Source: CAZRIT01 sp964600225 (GTDB taxonomy: Bacteria; Bacillota; Clostridia; Christensenellales; CAG-138). Taken from it: a DNA stretch of 59,851 bases. This document shows, one piece after another, positions 1 through 6,929 of this stretch. Location of the stretch: assembly GCA_964600225.1 (NCBI GenBank), contig CAZRIT010000007.1:1-59851 (forward strand), given 5' to 3'. The first letter of the stretch is position 1. The number at the start of each line of letters is the position of its first letter. Both the position numbers and the translations under genes were made by a program. A model generated the notes under the pieces. That model ran no database searches. It had not been told where the DNA came from and saw only the letters and a program-made list of their open reading frames with translations.

Positions 1-364
1 CACCGCTTTCGGCGTGGCGGCGGATGGCGGCAAACGTTTCGTCGGACAGGTCGTGCTCAATTTTGCAGGCGTCCTGGCGCGCGGTCTCTTCCTCCACGCC
101 CAGCGCCACCAGAAAGGCGGTCAGCAGCTTGTGCCGCTCGTACATGCTTTCGGCGATGGCAAGCCCCGTATCCGTCAAATGAATCTGTCCCGTAGCGTCC
201 ATGGTGATGTAGCCGTTTTCCCGCAGCCGTTTCACGGCATAGCTGACGCTGGGCTTGGTGACGTTCAGCTCCGCCGCCACGTCGATGGAGCGGATGTAGC
301 CGCGCCGCTCCTTGAGCATCAGCATGGCCTCCAGATAATCCTCGGACGATTTTTGAATTTTCAT
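1..364 (-). CDS. DtxR/MntR-family metal-dependent transcriptional regulator (partial, C-terminus off the window)
   Basis: About 121 residues are visible; the C-terminal end lies beyond base 1. The N-terminal 65 residues form a winged helix-turn-helix typical of DtxR/MntR/IdeR regulators (SSEDYLEAML at the start, then SIDVAAELNVTKPSVSYAVK as recognition helix and RENGYITMD as wing). The visible part after it (ETARQDACKIEHDLS, residues about 95-110) matches the metal-binding and dimerisation region with its Cys, Glu and His ligands. Such proteins bind Mn(II) or Fe(II) and repress uptake genes. It diverges from feoA, and two matching inverted repeats lie between them, so it probably controls ferrous iron uptake and perhaps itself. 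Fe versus Mn specificity cannot be read from the visible part. Confidence 0.88.
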   Translation of the reverse strand, partial: MKIQKSSEDYLEAMLMLKERRGYIRSIDVAAELNVTKPSVSYAVKRLRENGYITMDATGQIHLTDTGLAIAESMYERHKLLTAFLVALGVEEETARQDACKIEHDLSDETFAAIRRHAESG

Positions 365-421
365 GTGCAATACACCTCGTTTGTTAGCGTAGCATAGGAT
401 GAATCCATACCGCAAGGGGTA

Positions 422-450
422 TTGACAAACTTTACGGCGGGTGATAGAAT
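422..450 (+). promoter_or_regulatory. Promoter of feoA
   Basis: TTGACA at 422-427 and TAGAAT at 445-450 are separated by 17 bases, a near-consensus sigma-A promoter. Initiation would fall just inside the first operator (458-473), so a bound repressor would block it. Confidence 0.8.
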
Positions 451-457
451 GCAAACG

Positions 458-507
458 GTTAGAGGACACTAACCATATTCTTTGGTATGCAGTTAGAGAT
501 ATCTAAC
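458..507 (+). promoter_or_regulatory. Twin metal-regulator operators upstream of feoA
   Basis: Two 16-base inverted repeats share the form GTTAG-N6-CTAAC: GTTAGAGGACACTAAC at 458-473 and GTTAGAGATATCTAAC at 492-507, 34 bases apart start to start. They lie between the promoter and the feoA start, next to a divergent DtxR-family gene. That they are its binding sites is inferred from position and symmetry. Confidence 0.75.
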
Positions 508-531
508 AACACATGAACAGGAGGGCGAAAC

Positions 532-807
532 ATGCAAGCGGAAACGAACGGGAACGTGCAAATGCGCACGCTGCGCGATGTGCGCGTGGGCGATACCTGC
601 ACGGTGGTCAAGCTGCACGGCGCGGGCGCTTTGAAGCGGCGTATCATGGACATGGGCATCACCAAGGGCGTGCAGATTCATGTGCGCAAGCTGGCGCCGC
701 TGGGGGACCCCATGGAGCTGAACGTACGCGGGTATGAGCTGTCGCTTAGAAAGGCCGATGCGGGCATGATCGAGGTGCAGCCTTTGGCGGCGCCTGCGGT
801 TAGATGA
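532..807 (+). CDS. feoA: Ferrous iron transport protein A (FeoA)
   Basis: A 91-residue SH3-like cytosolic protein that supports the FeoB ferrous iron permease. Family features are the start of the domain (TLRDVRVGDTCTVVKL, residues about 11-26), the central GALKRRIMDMGITKGVQIHV and the C-terminal RGYELSLRKADAGMIEV. GGAGGG lies about nine bases before the ATG. It sits behind a metal-regulated promoter and 25 bases before a feoB start, the usual order. Its partner is destroyed (next entry), so FeoA here may have nothing to work with unless another feoB exists elsewhere. Confidence 0.93.
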   Translation: MQAETNGNVQMRTLRDVRVGDTCTVVKLHGAGALKRRIMDMGITKGVQIHVRKLAPLGDPMELNVRGYELSLRKADAGMIEVQPLAAPAVR

Positions 808-832
808 AACGAACTGATGGAGGCGTGTATTG

Positions 833-919
833 ATGGATATTCGGATTGCGTTGGCGGGAAACCCCAACTGCGGCAAAACGATAGAGTGTAATGCGTTTGC
901 CATCAATAACTTTCTCTGA
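833..919 (+). pseudogene. feoB: feoB, truncated after its G1/Walker A motif
   Basis: The frame starts MDIRIALAGNPNCGKT, which is the N-terminus and G1 (P-loop) motif of the FeoB GTPase and iron permease. After the GKT codons (872-880) the similarity ends and 12 unrelated codons lead to TGA at 917-919. A normal FeoB has roughly 600-800 residues, so almost the whole protein is missing. GGAGG is present about seven bases upstream of the ATG. The break coincides with a switch to AT-rich DNA at about 881, which suggests an insertion or deletion, or an assembly join, rather than gradual decay. Confidence 0.85.
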
Positions 920-1279
920 ATGTCCTAAAAGTGTTCCACTATATACATTCCCCTTACTGTCATGCGCAAGGGAAAATGTTCTTGGCCTACCCCGGAAATC
1001 ATCATCCTCAAAAACTTGAAAAACGGTCAGCCCTTGGACTTTGAATAAGTGATCGCCATGATTATTTGGATTCTTTGCGAATGCAGCCAAGGAGAATTTT
1101 GTGTCAACAAAGCCCAATACGTTATCTTTGGAATTCTGAGTAAACAACGAATCGCGTTCCGGAATGAAAGCTTTAGCCCTATCGGACACAGAGTACGCAT
1201 CGTTTTTGCGGTTTCCAAATGATATGAAGAATAATGAGAACTGCTGTATATAATTTTTATTGCGAAGTGAACGGCTCAA
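881..1279 (-). pseudogene. Fragment of an unrecognised protein in an AT-rich segment
   Basis: On the minus strand an open frame runs from about 1279 (TTG; the frame is open to a stop near 1304) through the foreign segment and on into the feoB remnant to 800. The part encoded by AT-rich DNA looks like real protein (for example NSKDNVLGFVDTKFSLAAFA and FRGRPRTFSLAHDSKGNVYS), while the last 27 residues are antisense feoA/feoB sequence. The gene is therefore truncated at its 3' end at the 881 junction, and may also lack its 5' end. I do not recognise the family. Base composition is clearly lower in GC than its neighbours. No gene is evident in 1305-1370. Confidence 0.45.
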
Positions 1280-1369
1280 TGCTGCAACAGCATTCTCTGA
1301 AGATTACATACACTATAGCATAAACGCGCAGAATAGATCAACAAAAAACAACAAATACTGCTGTACGAA

Positions 1370-1418
1370 GTCAAAAAATACAACAAACCGCTTTCCTAAA
1401 GAACAACAGGAAAGCGGT
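1370..1418 (-). terminator. Terminator of the GAPDH gene
   Basis: Arms ACCGCTTTCCT (1387-1397) and AGGAAAGCGGT (1408-1418) form an 11-base-pair stem. Read on the minus strand it is followed by a T-rich run (complement of 1370-1386), about 25 bases after the GAPDH stop codon. Confidence 0.85.
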
Positions 1419-1443
1419 CTATTATATTGGAGTGAATTTGTGA

Positions 1444-2460
1444 TTACTTCCCGCTGTCGACCTTGGCCATGTGGATGATCAGGTCGCTCATCTTGTTGGA
1501 ATAACCCCACTCGTTATCGTACCAGGCCATGAGCTTGACGAAGTGGTCGTTGAGGCTGATGCCTGCGCCCGCATCGAAGATGCAGGTGCGCGCATCGGTG
1601 TAGAAATCGGACGAGACCACCTTATCCTCGGTGTAGCCGATGATGCCCTTCCAATGCTCGGACTCGGACGCGGCCTTCATGACGGCCTTGATCTGGTCGT
1701 AGGTGGCGGCCTTTTCCAGACGGCAGGTCAGATCCACAATGGATACGTCGGGCGTGGGCACGCGCAGCGACATGCCCGTGAGCTTGCCTGCCAGCGACGG
1801 GATGACCTTGCCCACGGCCTTGGCAGCGCCCGTGGAGCTGGGGATGATGTTGTGCGCCGCCGCGCGGCCGCCGCGCCAATCCTTCTTGGAGGGGCCGTCG
1901 ACGGTCAGCTGGGTGGCGGTGATGGAGTGTACGGTGGTCATCAGGCCTTCAACGATGCCGAATTCATCGTGGATGACCTTGGCCAGCGGCGCCAGACAGT
2001 TGGTGGTGCAGGAGGCGTTGGAGACGATGTTCATATCCGTCGTGTAGGTATCCTGATTGACGCCCATGACAAACATCGGCGCATCGGCCGATGGTGCGGA
2101 GATGACAACCTTCTTGGCGCCGCCCTTGAAGTGCGCGCTTGCCTTTTCGATGGTGGTAAACTTGCCCGTGGATTCCACAACGTACGTTGCGCCGCATTCC
2201 TTCCAGGGGATTTCCGCGGGATCCATGCAGGCGTAGACGGCGATCTTCTTGCCGTTGACCACCAGATGATCGCCCTCCACATGCACTTCGCCTTCAAAAT
2301 GACCGTGCACGGTGTCGTACTTGAGCATGTAGACCATGTATTCCAGATCAATGAAAGGATCGTTGATCCCCACTACCTCGATTTCGGGCTTCTGAACGGA
2401 GGCGCGAAATACCAGCCGACCGATGCGGCCAAAACCATTGATACCAACCTTCGTTACCAT
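1444..2460 (-). CDS. gap: Glyceraldehyde-3-phosphate dehydrogenase, type I
   Basis: A 338-residue, full-length NAD-dependent GAPDH that oxidises and phosphorylates glyceraldehyde-3-phosphate to 1,3-bisphosphoglycerate in glycolysis. Visible marks are the Rossmann start (VGINGFGRIGRLVFRA), the catalytic motif SNASCTTNC near residue 150 with the nucleophilic Cys, the following HSITATQ with the catalytic His, and the C-terminal WYDNEWGYSNKM. AAGGAGAG precedes the ATG. It is transcribed alone, with its own promoter (2495-2523) and terminator. Aldolase (3678) and phosphofructokinase (23121) are other glycolytic genes in the window, but they are not in one operon. Confidence 0.98.
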   Translation of the reverse strand: MVTKVGINGFGRIGRLVFRASVQKPEIEVVGINDPFIDLEYMVYMLKYDTVHGHFEGEVHVEGDHLVVNGKKIAVYACMDPAEIPWKECGATYVVESTGKFTTIEKASAHFKGGAKKVVISAPSADAPMFVMGVNQDTYTTDMNIVSNASCTTNCLAPLAKVIHDEFGIVEGLMTTVHSITATQLTVDGPSKKDWRGGRAAAHNIIPSSTGAAKAVGKVIPSLAGKLTGMSLRVPTPDVSIVDLTCRLEKAATYDQIKAVMKAASESEHWKGIIGYTEDKVVSSDFYTDARTCIFDAGAGISLNDHFVKLMAWYDNEWGYSNKMSDLIIHMAKVDSGK

Positions 2461-2494
2461 GTATGCTCTCCTTTCGTTTTATCAAATCCAGTCC

Positions 2495-2523
2495 ATATTA
2501 CACCATACGCGCCATGGATGCAA
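2495..2523 (-). promoter_or_regulatory. Promoter of the GAPDH gene
   Basis: On the minus strand TTGCAT (complement of 2518-2523) and TAATAT (complement of 2495-2500) are separated by 17 bases, 35 bases before the start codon. Confidence 0.65.
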
Positions 2524-2605
2524 GGGAATCGGGCAAAAAAACGCAAACGTTTTCGATCCCGTGCCCATGCGCGGCGCATTTCCGCAAATATTGCGGATTC
2601 AGGCG

Positions 2606-3538
2606 CTATTTACCGCAATTGAGCCGCTCGGCCACAATGTACAGCGGCCTTGCCTTGGCCTCGTCGTAGATGCGCCCAAGATACATGCCCTGCAGGCCCA
2701 TAAAGCACAGCGTGACGCCCTGTACCAGCACAATGCCGTCCGCGGCCCACAACCAGCCCGCCACGCCCGTGGTGCACGCCAGCACGATCAAAGCAACAAG
2801 CCCCAGCCCCGCGATGGCGCATAGCCCGATGCCAAACCCCAGCGGCAGCGTCAGGGGTTTATCGGAAAAGCCCGTAATGCCGTCGCTGGCCAATCGGAGC
2901 ATCTTTTTGAGGGTGTACTTTGTTTTGCCCGCGGCGCGCTCCTGCCGTTCGTACTCGATGGGCACGGCCTCGTAGCCCATCCAGGCCGACATGCCGCGCA
3001 GGAAGCGGTTGTGCTCGCGCATGGCAAGGAAGCAATCCGCAACGTTGCGGCCGATCAGGCGGAAATCGCCCGTGTCGAGCGGGATGGGGTAGGCGCTCAT
3101 CCAGCTGAGCAGGCGGTAGTACGCCGCCGCGGTCAGCTTTTTAAACAGCGTTTCACCCTCGCGCTTGGTGCGCTTGCCGTATACGATATCCGCGCCGTTT
3201 TCCCACAGCCTGACCATCTCGGGGATCAGCTCGGGCGGGTCCTGCAAATCGACGTCGATGATGATGAGCGCATCGCCCTTGGCCGCGTCCATGCCGCAGG
3301 TGACGGCAAGCTGGTGGCCGAAGTTGCGGGAAAACGACAGCACCTTGACATACGGCGCTTCGGCAGCGAGTTCCCTGAGGATTTTCATGGTGCCGTCGCG
3401 GCTGCCGTCGTTGACATAGATGATTTCGTAATCGTAGCCCGTCTGCTTCATGGCCGCGTCCATGCGCGCAAAGGATTCCCTCAGCACATCCTCCTCGTAG
3501 TAGACGGGGATGACGAGCGACAGGGTGCCGTTTTTCAT
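2606..3538 (-). CDS. GtrB/DPM1-like membrane glycosyltransferase (family 2)
   Basis: A 310-residue GT2 enzyme that probably transfers a sugar from a nucleotide donor to undecaprenyl phosphate on the inner membrane face. The catalytic domain covers residues 1-230: SLVIPVYYEEDVL at the N-terminus, YVNDGSRDGT, then the metal-binding IIIDVDLQDPPELI, and GDFRLIGRNVAD further on. Two hydrophobic helices follow (about residues 232-255 and 265-290), as in GtrB and dolichyl-phosphate mannose synthases. The start at 3538 is chosen because TTGGAGGT lies just upstream; a longer frame reaching 3700 has no such support. It is a single gene whose sugar is unknown. It differs from the ArnC-like paralogue at 16055. 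Confidence 0.88.
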   Translation of the reverse strand: MKNGTLSLVIPVYYEEDVLRESFARMDAAMKQTGYDYEIIYVNDGSRDGTMKILRELAAEAPYVKVLSFSRNFGHQLAVTCGMDAAKGDALIIIDVDLQDPPELIPEMVRLWENGADIVYGKRTKREGETLFKKLTAAAYYRLLSWMSAYPIPLDTGDFRLIGRNVADCFLAMREHNRFLRGMSAWMGYEAVPIEYERQERAAGKTKYTLKKMLRLASDGITGFSDKPLTLPLGFGIGLCAIAGLGLVALIVLACTTGVAGWLWAADGIVLVQGVTLCFMGLQGMYLGRIYDEAKARPLYIVAERLNCGK

Positions 3539-3610
3539 GTTGCTACCTCCAAGGGCGATTTGTTGATTTACATCAATTATAGTCGACTGATGCGGCGTTT
3601 GCAAATCCTC

Positions 3611-3639
3611 TTTCATTTTCCTCGCGGATACGGTATAAT
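3611..3639 (+). promoter_or_regulatory. Probable promoter of fba
   Basis: TATAAT at 3634-3639 is a perfect -10 element. The -35 at 3611-3616 (TTTCAT) is weak with a 17-base spacer. The fba start codon is 38 bases downstream. Confidence 0.5.
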
Positions 3640-3677
3640 ACGGTATCATATCCATTTTCGGTAAAGGAGATACAACT

Positions 3678-4613
3678 ATGCCTATCGTAACCAGCACCAA
3701 GATGTTCGCGGACGCCTACAAGGGTGGCTATGCCATCGGCGCGTTCAATGTCAACAACATGGAGATCATCCAGGGCATCACGGAAGCGGCCAAGATACAA
3801 AAGGCGCCGCTGATACTGCAGGTGAGTGCGGGTGCAAGGAAATATGCCAACCATACCTACCTGATGAAGCTGATCGAGGCGGCCTGCATCGAAACGGACC
3901 TGCCCATCTGCGTACATCTGGATCACGGCGATTCGTTTGATCTGTGCAAAAGCTGCATCGACGGCGGCTTCTCCTCGGTCATGATCGACGGCTCCCACCA
4001 TGCTTACGAGGACAACGTGAAGCTGACCCGTCAGGTGGTGGAATACGCGCACGATCACGGCGTGGTCGTGGAGGGCGAACTGGGCCGTCTGGAGGGCGTG
4101 GAGGACGACGTCAAGGTGGCGGCGGGCGAAGGCAGCTATACCGACCCCGCGCAGGTGCAGGATTTTGTCACCCGCACGGGTGTGGACTCGCTGGCCATTG
4201 CCATCGGCACCAGCCACGGCGCGTACAAGTTTAAGCCCGGCACCAAGCCGCAGCTGCGGTTCGATATCCTCGAAGAGGTGGAAAAGCGTCTGCCCGGGTT
4301 CCCCATCGTGCTGCACGGCGCATCGAGCGTCATCCCCGAGTTTGTGCAGATGATCAACGCCTACGGCGGCAAGATGCCCGATGCCATCGGCGTGCCCGAG
4401 GATATGCTCAGAAAGGCCGCGTCCATGGCCGTTTGCAAGGTCAATATCGACAGCGACCTCAGGCTTGCCATGACGGGCGTGATTCGCAAGTACATGGCCG
4501 AGAATCCCTCGCATTTCGATCCGCGCCAGTACCTCAAGCCCGCGCGCGAGGCCATCAAAAACATGGTGGAGCACAAGATTGTGGATGTGCTCGGCTGCAA
4601 TGGCAAGGCGTAA
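3678..4613 (+). CDS. fba: Class II fructose-bisphosphate aldolase
   Basis: A 311-residue zinc-dependent aldolase that cleaves fructose-1,6-bisphosphate to dihydroxyacetone phosphate and glyceraldehyde-3-phosphate. Typical features: GAFNVNNMEIIQGI near residue 20, the zinc-ligand region ICVHLDHGDSF (residues about 80-90), SVMIDGSHHAYEDN, VVVEGELGRLEGVEDDV, a zinc-ligand His in IAIGTSHGAYKF, and VLHGASSV. GTAAAGGAGA precedes the ATG. It is monocistronic, divergent from the glycosyltransferase and convergent with desulfoferrodoxin, with a strong hairpin between. Length is normal for the family. Confidence 0.98.
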   Translation: MPIVTSTKMFADAYKGGYAIGAFNVNNMEIIQGITEAAKIQKAPLILQVSAGARKYANHTYLMKLIEAACIETDLPICVHLDHGDSFDLCKSCIDGGFSSVMIDGSHHAYEDNVKLTRQVVEYAHDHGVVVEGELGRLEGVEDDVKVAAGEGSYTDPAQVQDFVTRTGVDSLAIAIGTSHGAYKFKPGTKPQLRFDILEEVEKRLPGFPIVLHGASSVIPEFVQMINAYGGKMPDAIGVPEDMLRKAASMAVCKVNIDSDLRLAMTGVIRKYMAENPSHFDPRQYLKPAREAIKNMVEHKIVDVLGCNGKA

Positions 4614-4709
4614 CAGCCATATTGCAAACGCACGCCGCCCAATGGGGCGGTGCGCGCCATAAGCAAACCGTGGTTTGGATTTGTACGGTGTGCTTAACGT
4701 TATCAAACA

Positions 4710-4746
4710 AAGGCCCCGCGCCGATACGGAATCGGTACGGGGCCTT
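4710..4746. terminator. Bidirectional terminator between fba and desulfoferrodoxin
   Basis: A long, slightly interrupted inverted repeat: AAGGCCCCG pairs with CGGGGCCTT and CCGAT with ATCGG in the middle. It lies between two convergent genes. The flanking T-run is short. Confidence 0.7.
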
Positions 4747-4795
4747 GTTGCTGCATCGGCGTTGTTTGTGGCCGACGGCAGGTACGCTTTTGCCG

Positions 4796-5173
4796 TCAGT
4801 TGCCCTTCCACAGCCCGTGCAGGTTGCAGTAGGCGTAGACAGCCTCCACCTTGTCGTCCGCGCAGACGGCAAAGCAGGCTTCGGGCTTGTCCTCGGGGCG
4901 CAGGAGCTTGCGCTGGTTGCCCGATGTGGTTTGCAGCGCAATCCACTCGATGTAGTGCGCGGCAATCATCGGGTGCGCAGCACTCCCGACGGATACCTTG
5001 ACCAGGTTGCCTTCGATGGATACGACGGGCACATGCTTTTCTACGGCCGCGTCGGTTGTATTGGGAACCAATTGCTGCATGGGCTCCCCGCAGCAGACGA
5101 CCTTGACGCCCGAATCGTGGGCGTAGGCGATGATGTTTCCGCAATGCTTGCAGACAAAGAATTTCAGTTCCAT
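4796..5173 (-). CDS. dfx: Desulfoferrodoxin (superoxide reductase)
   Basis: A 125-residue two-iron superoxide reductase that reduces superoxide to hydrogen peroxide in anaerobes without releasing oxygen. The N-terminal desulforedoxin-type iron site is complete (C8, C11, C27, C28 in FVCKHCGN and VVCCGEPM). The catalytic centre ligands are visible as EKHVPVV, HPMIAAHYIEW and the final CNLHGLW. The start at 5173 has a GGAGG about nine bases upstream; the frame extends to 5290 but the extra residues do not belong to the family. The promoter overlaps a PerR/Fur-like box, fitting peroxide or iron control. An electron donor such as rubredoxin is not in the window. Confidence 0.97.
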   Translation of the reverse strand: MELKFFVCKHCGNIIAYAHDSGVKVVCCGEPMQQLVPNTTDAAVEKHVPVVSIEGNLVKVSVGSAAHPMIAAHYIEWIALQTTSGNQRKLLRPEDKPEACFAVCADDKVEAVYAYCNLHGLWKGN

Positions 5174-5243
5174 GGTTGATTTCCTCCTTTTCAAAATATG
5201 TATGAAAACCGTACGATCCAGCCGTATCGGATAATCGGAGAAT

Positions 5244-5295
5244 TTATGAGAATCATTCTTAAATAGAGCATAGCACTGAAAAGACAACAAGTCAA
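5244..5295 (-). promoter_or_regulatory. Promoter and PerR/Fur-type operator of desulfoferrodoxin
   Basis: On the minus strand TTGACT (complement of 5290-5295) and TATGCT (complement of 5267-5272) are 17 bases apart. Immediately downstream, 5247-5261 reads TGAGAATCATTCTTA, a 7-1-7 inverted repeat matching at six of seven positions, as in Fur-superfamily boxes. It overlaps the expected transcription start, the right place for a repressor. Assignment to PerR rather than Fur is inferred from the gene it controls. Confidence 0.6.
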
Positions 5296-5347
5296 TCCAT
5301 ATCGTAGTTGTTCACATTTTGTCGAACACAGTGCCTTCGGATACCGA

Positions 5348-5376
5348 TTGATTTTTTGGGTGCAACGTGTTATTCT
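5348..5376 (+). promoter_or_regulatory. Possible promoter of the yqeC-yqeB-selD operon
   Basis: TTGATT at 5348-5353 and TATTCT at 5371-5376 with a 17-base spacer, 33 bases before the yqeC start. Confidence 0.45.
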
Positions 5377-5409
5377 CAAAATGATATAACGATGGCGGGA
5401 GGTTCGGAC

Positions 5410-6144
5410 ATGGACGACAGCGGCGTTTTGCATACGGGCGAGGCCATCGCTTCGGCGCTGGACGTGCCGCATGGCGCCGTGGCGCTGGTCGGCGGCGGCG
5501 GCAAGACCACGCTCATGCTGGCCCTGTCGGATGCGCTGAAAAGCCGCGGCACGGTCATCGTGACCACCACCACCCACATCTGGCCGCCGAGCGACATGCC
5601 TGTGTTATTGGACCCGACAGCGGGCGAGGTGCGCGCGGCGCTTGTCCGTACGCCAAGGATCGCCGTGGGCCACAGGCAGGCGGACGGCAAGCTGACGGCG
5701 TGCGCCATCCCCATCGAAATACTGTGCAGGCTGGCGGATTATGTGCTCATCGAGGCCGACGGCGCCAAGGGGAAGCCGCTCAAAGCGCCCGCCGCGCACG
5801 AGCCCGTGATTCCCGCGTGCACGGACATGGTCGTTGCGGTGGCGGGGTTGGATGGTATCGGACGCAGCATTGCGGATGCCGCGTTTCGTGCGGAGCTGTA
5901 CGCCGGGCTGTTGGGCACGGACACAGCGCACGTTGTGACGCCGTTGGATGCGGCAATGGTATTGATGAGCAGGGCGGGGCAGCATAAGGATGTGCCTGCT
6001 TCGGCGCGCTACTGCGTGGCGCTCAACAAGGCCGACGACGAACGGCGCGTGCAATTGGCAAAGGAACTGGCGGCGGAACGCTGCATGCAATCCGCCGAGC
6101 GTATATTGATTACCCGATTGAAGGAGGAAACACAACCATGCTGA
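5410..6144 (+). CDS. yqeC: Selenium-dependent hydroxylase accessory protein YqeC
   Basis: A 244-residue putative nucleotide-binding protein with a glycine-rich P-loop near its N-terminus (ALVGGGGKTTLMLALSDAL, about residues 27-45), followed by VTTTTHIWPP and VLIEADGAKGKPLKAPAAHE, the hallmark of the YqeC family. The family is linked by genome context to maturation of selenium-dependent molybdenum hydroxylases; its reaction is not established. The start at 5410 is chosen because GGGAGG lies seven bases upstream; the frame is open to 5308. It overlaps yqeB by seven bases and leads the yqeC-yqeB-selD operon. Confidence 0.9.
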   Translation: MDDSGVLHTGEAIASALDVPHGAVALVGGGGKTTLMLALSDALKSRGTVIVTTTTHIWPPSDMPVLLDPTAGEVRAALVRTPRIAVGHRQADGKLTACAIPIEILCRLADYVLIEADGAKGKPLKAPAAHEPVIPACTDMVVAVAGLDGIGRSIADAAFRAELYAGLLGTDTAHVVTPLDAAMVLMSRAGQHKDVPASARYCVALNKADDERRVQLAKELAAERCMQSAERILITRLKEETQPC

Positions 6145-6929
6145 TCGGAATCCGCGGCGCGGGCGATATTGCAACGGGCATTGCGCACCGTCTGCACGCC
6201 TGCCGTTTTTCGGTGGTGATGACGGATTTGCCAAAGCCTACGTCCATCCGCCGCACCATCTGCTTTTCGGAGGCGATTCTCAACGGTGAGATGACGGTGG
6301 AGGGCGCCGTGGCACGTTTGGCCAAGGATGCAGACGCCGCGCATGCCATCCTGCACGCATGCGACGTGGCGGTGCTGGCCGACGAAACGGGCGAACAGCT
6401 CAAGGCCATGCGTCCCGACGTCATCGTGGACGCCATCCTGGCCAAAAGGAACCTCAGCACCAAAATGACCGATGCGCCCGTGGTCATTGCGGTGGGGCCG
6501 GGCTTTCGGGCGGGCGTGGACTGCCATGCGGTGGTGGAGACCATGCGCGGGCATACGCTCGGCCGCGCGTATTACGAGGGCAGCGTGCTGCCCAACACGG
6601 GCATCCCGGGCGATATCGGAGGCTTTACGCTGGAACGGATTCTTCGCGCGCCGTGCGCGGGCGTGTTTCGTGGCGTGAAGCGCATCGGCGATACGGTCGA
6701 GCCGGGCGATATCTGCGCGTATGTGGACGATATGCCCATCGTAACGGGCATCCGAGGGACGCTGCGCGGGCTGCTGCCCGACGGGCTGACGGTATACGAG
6801 GGGATGAAGAGCGGCGATGTGGACCCGCGCTGCAAGCAATCGCACTGCTATATGATATCCGACAAGGCGCTCGCGGTGGCGGGCGGCGTGCTGGAAGCGG
6901 TGCTGCACCTGACCAACGGAGGGAAATGA
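6138..6929 (+). CDS. yqeB: Selenium-dependent molybdenum cofactor biosynthesis protein YqeB
   Basis: A 263-residue protein with a Rossmann-like start (MLIGIRGAGDIATGIAHRLH), followed by MTDLPKPTSIRRTICFSEAI and VDAILAKRNLSTKMTDAPVV, all characteristic of YqeB. The central VVIAVGPGFRAGVDCHAVVE is also conserved. The family always travels with selD and yqeC in organisms with selenium-dependent xanthine dehydrogenase-like enzymes and is thought to help install selenium on the molybdenum cofactor. It overlaps yqeC by seven bases, and its TGA (6927-6929) overlaps the selD start, indicating translational coupling. GGAGGAA precedes the ATG. Confidence 0.92.
   Translation: MLIGIRGAGDIATGIAHRLHACRFSVVMTDLPKPTSIRRTICFSEAILNGEMTVEGAVARLAKDADAAHAILHACDVAVLADETGEQLKAMRPDVIVDAILAKRNLSTKMTDAPVVIAVGPGFRAGVDCHAVVETMRGHTLGRAYYEGSVLPNTGIPGDIGGFTLERILRAPCAGVFRGVKRIGDTVEPGDICAYVDDMPIVTGIRGTLRGLLPDGLTVYEGMKSGDVDPRCKQSHCYMISDKALAVAGGVLEAVLHLTNGGK

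Noticed and set aside
4632..4660. A further terminator directly after fba (GC-rich GCCGCCC / GGGCGG)
   Set aside because: The short stem has no T-run, and the hairpin at 4710-4746 is a much better candidate.
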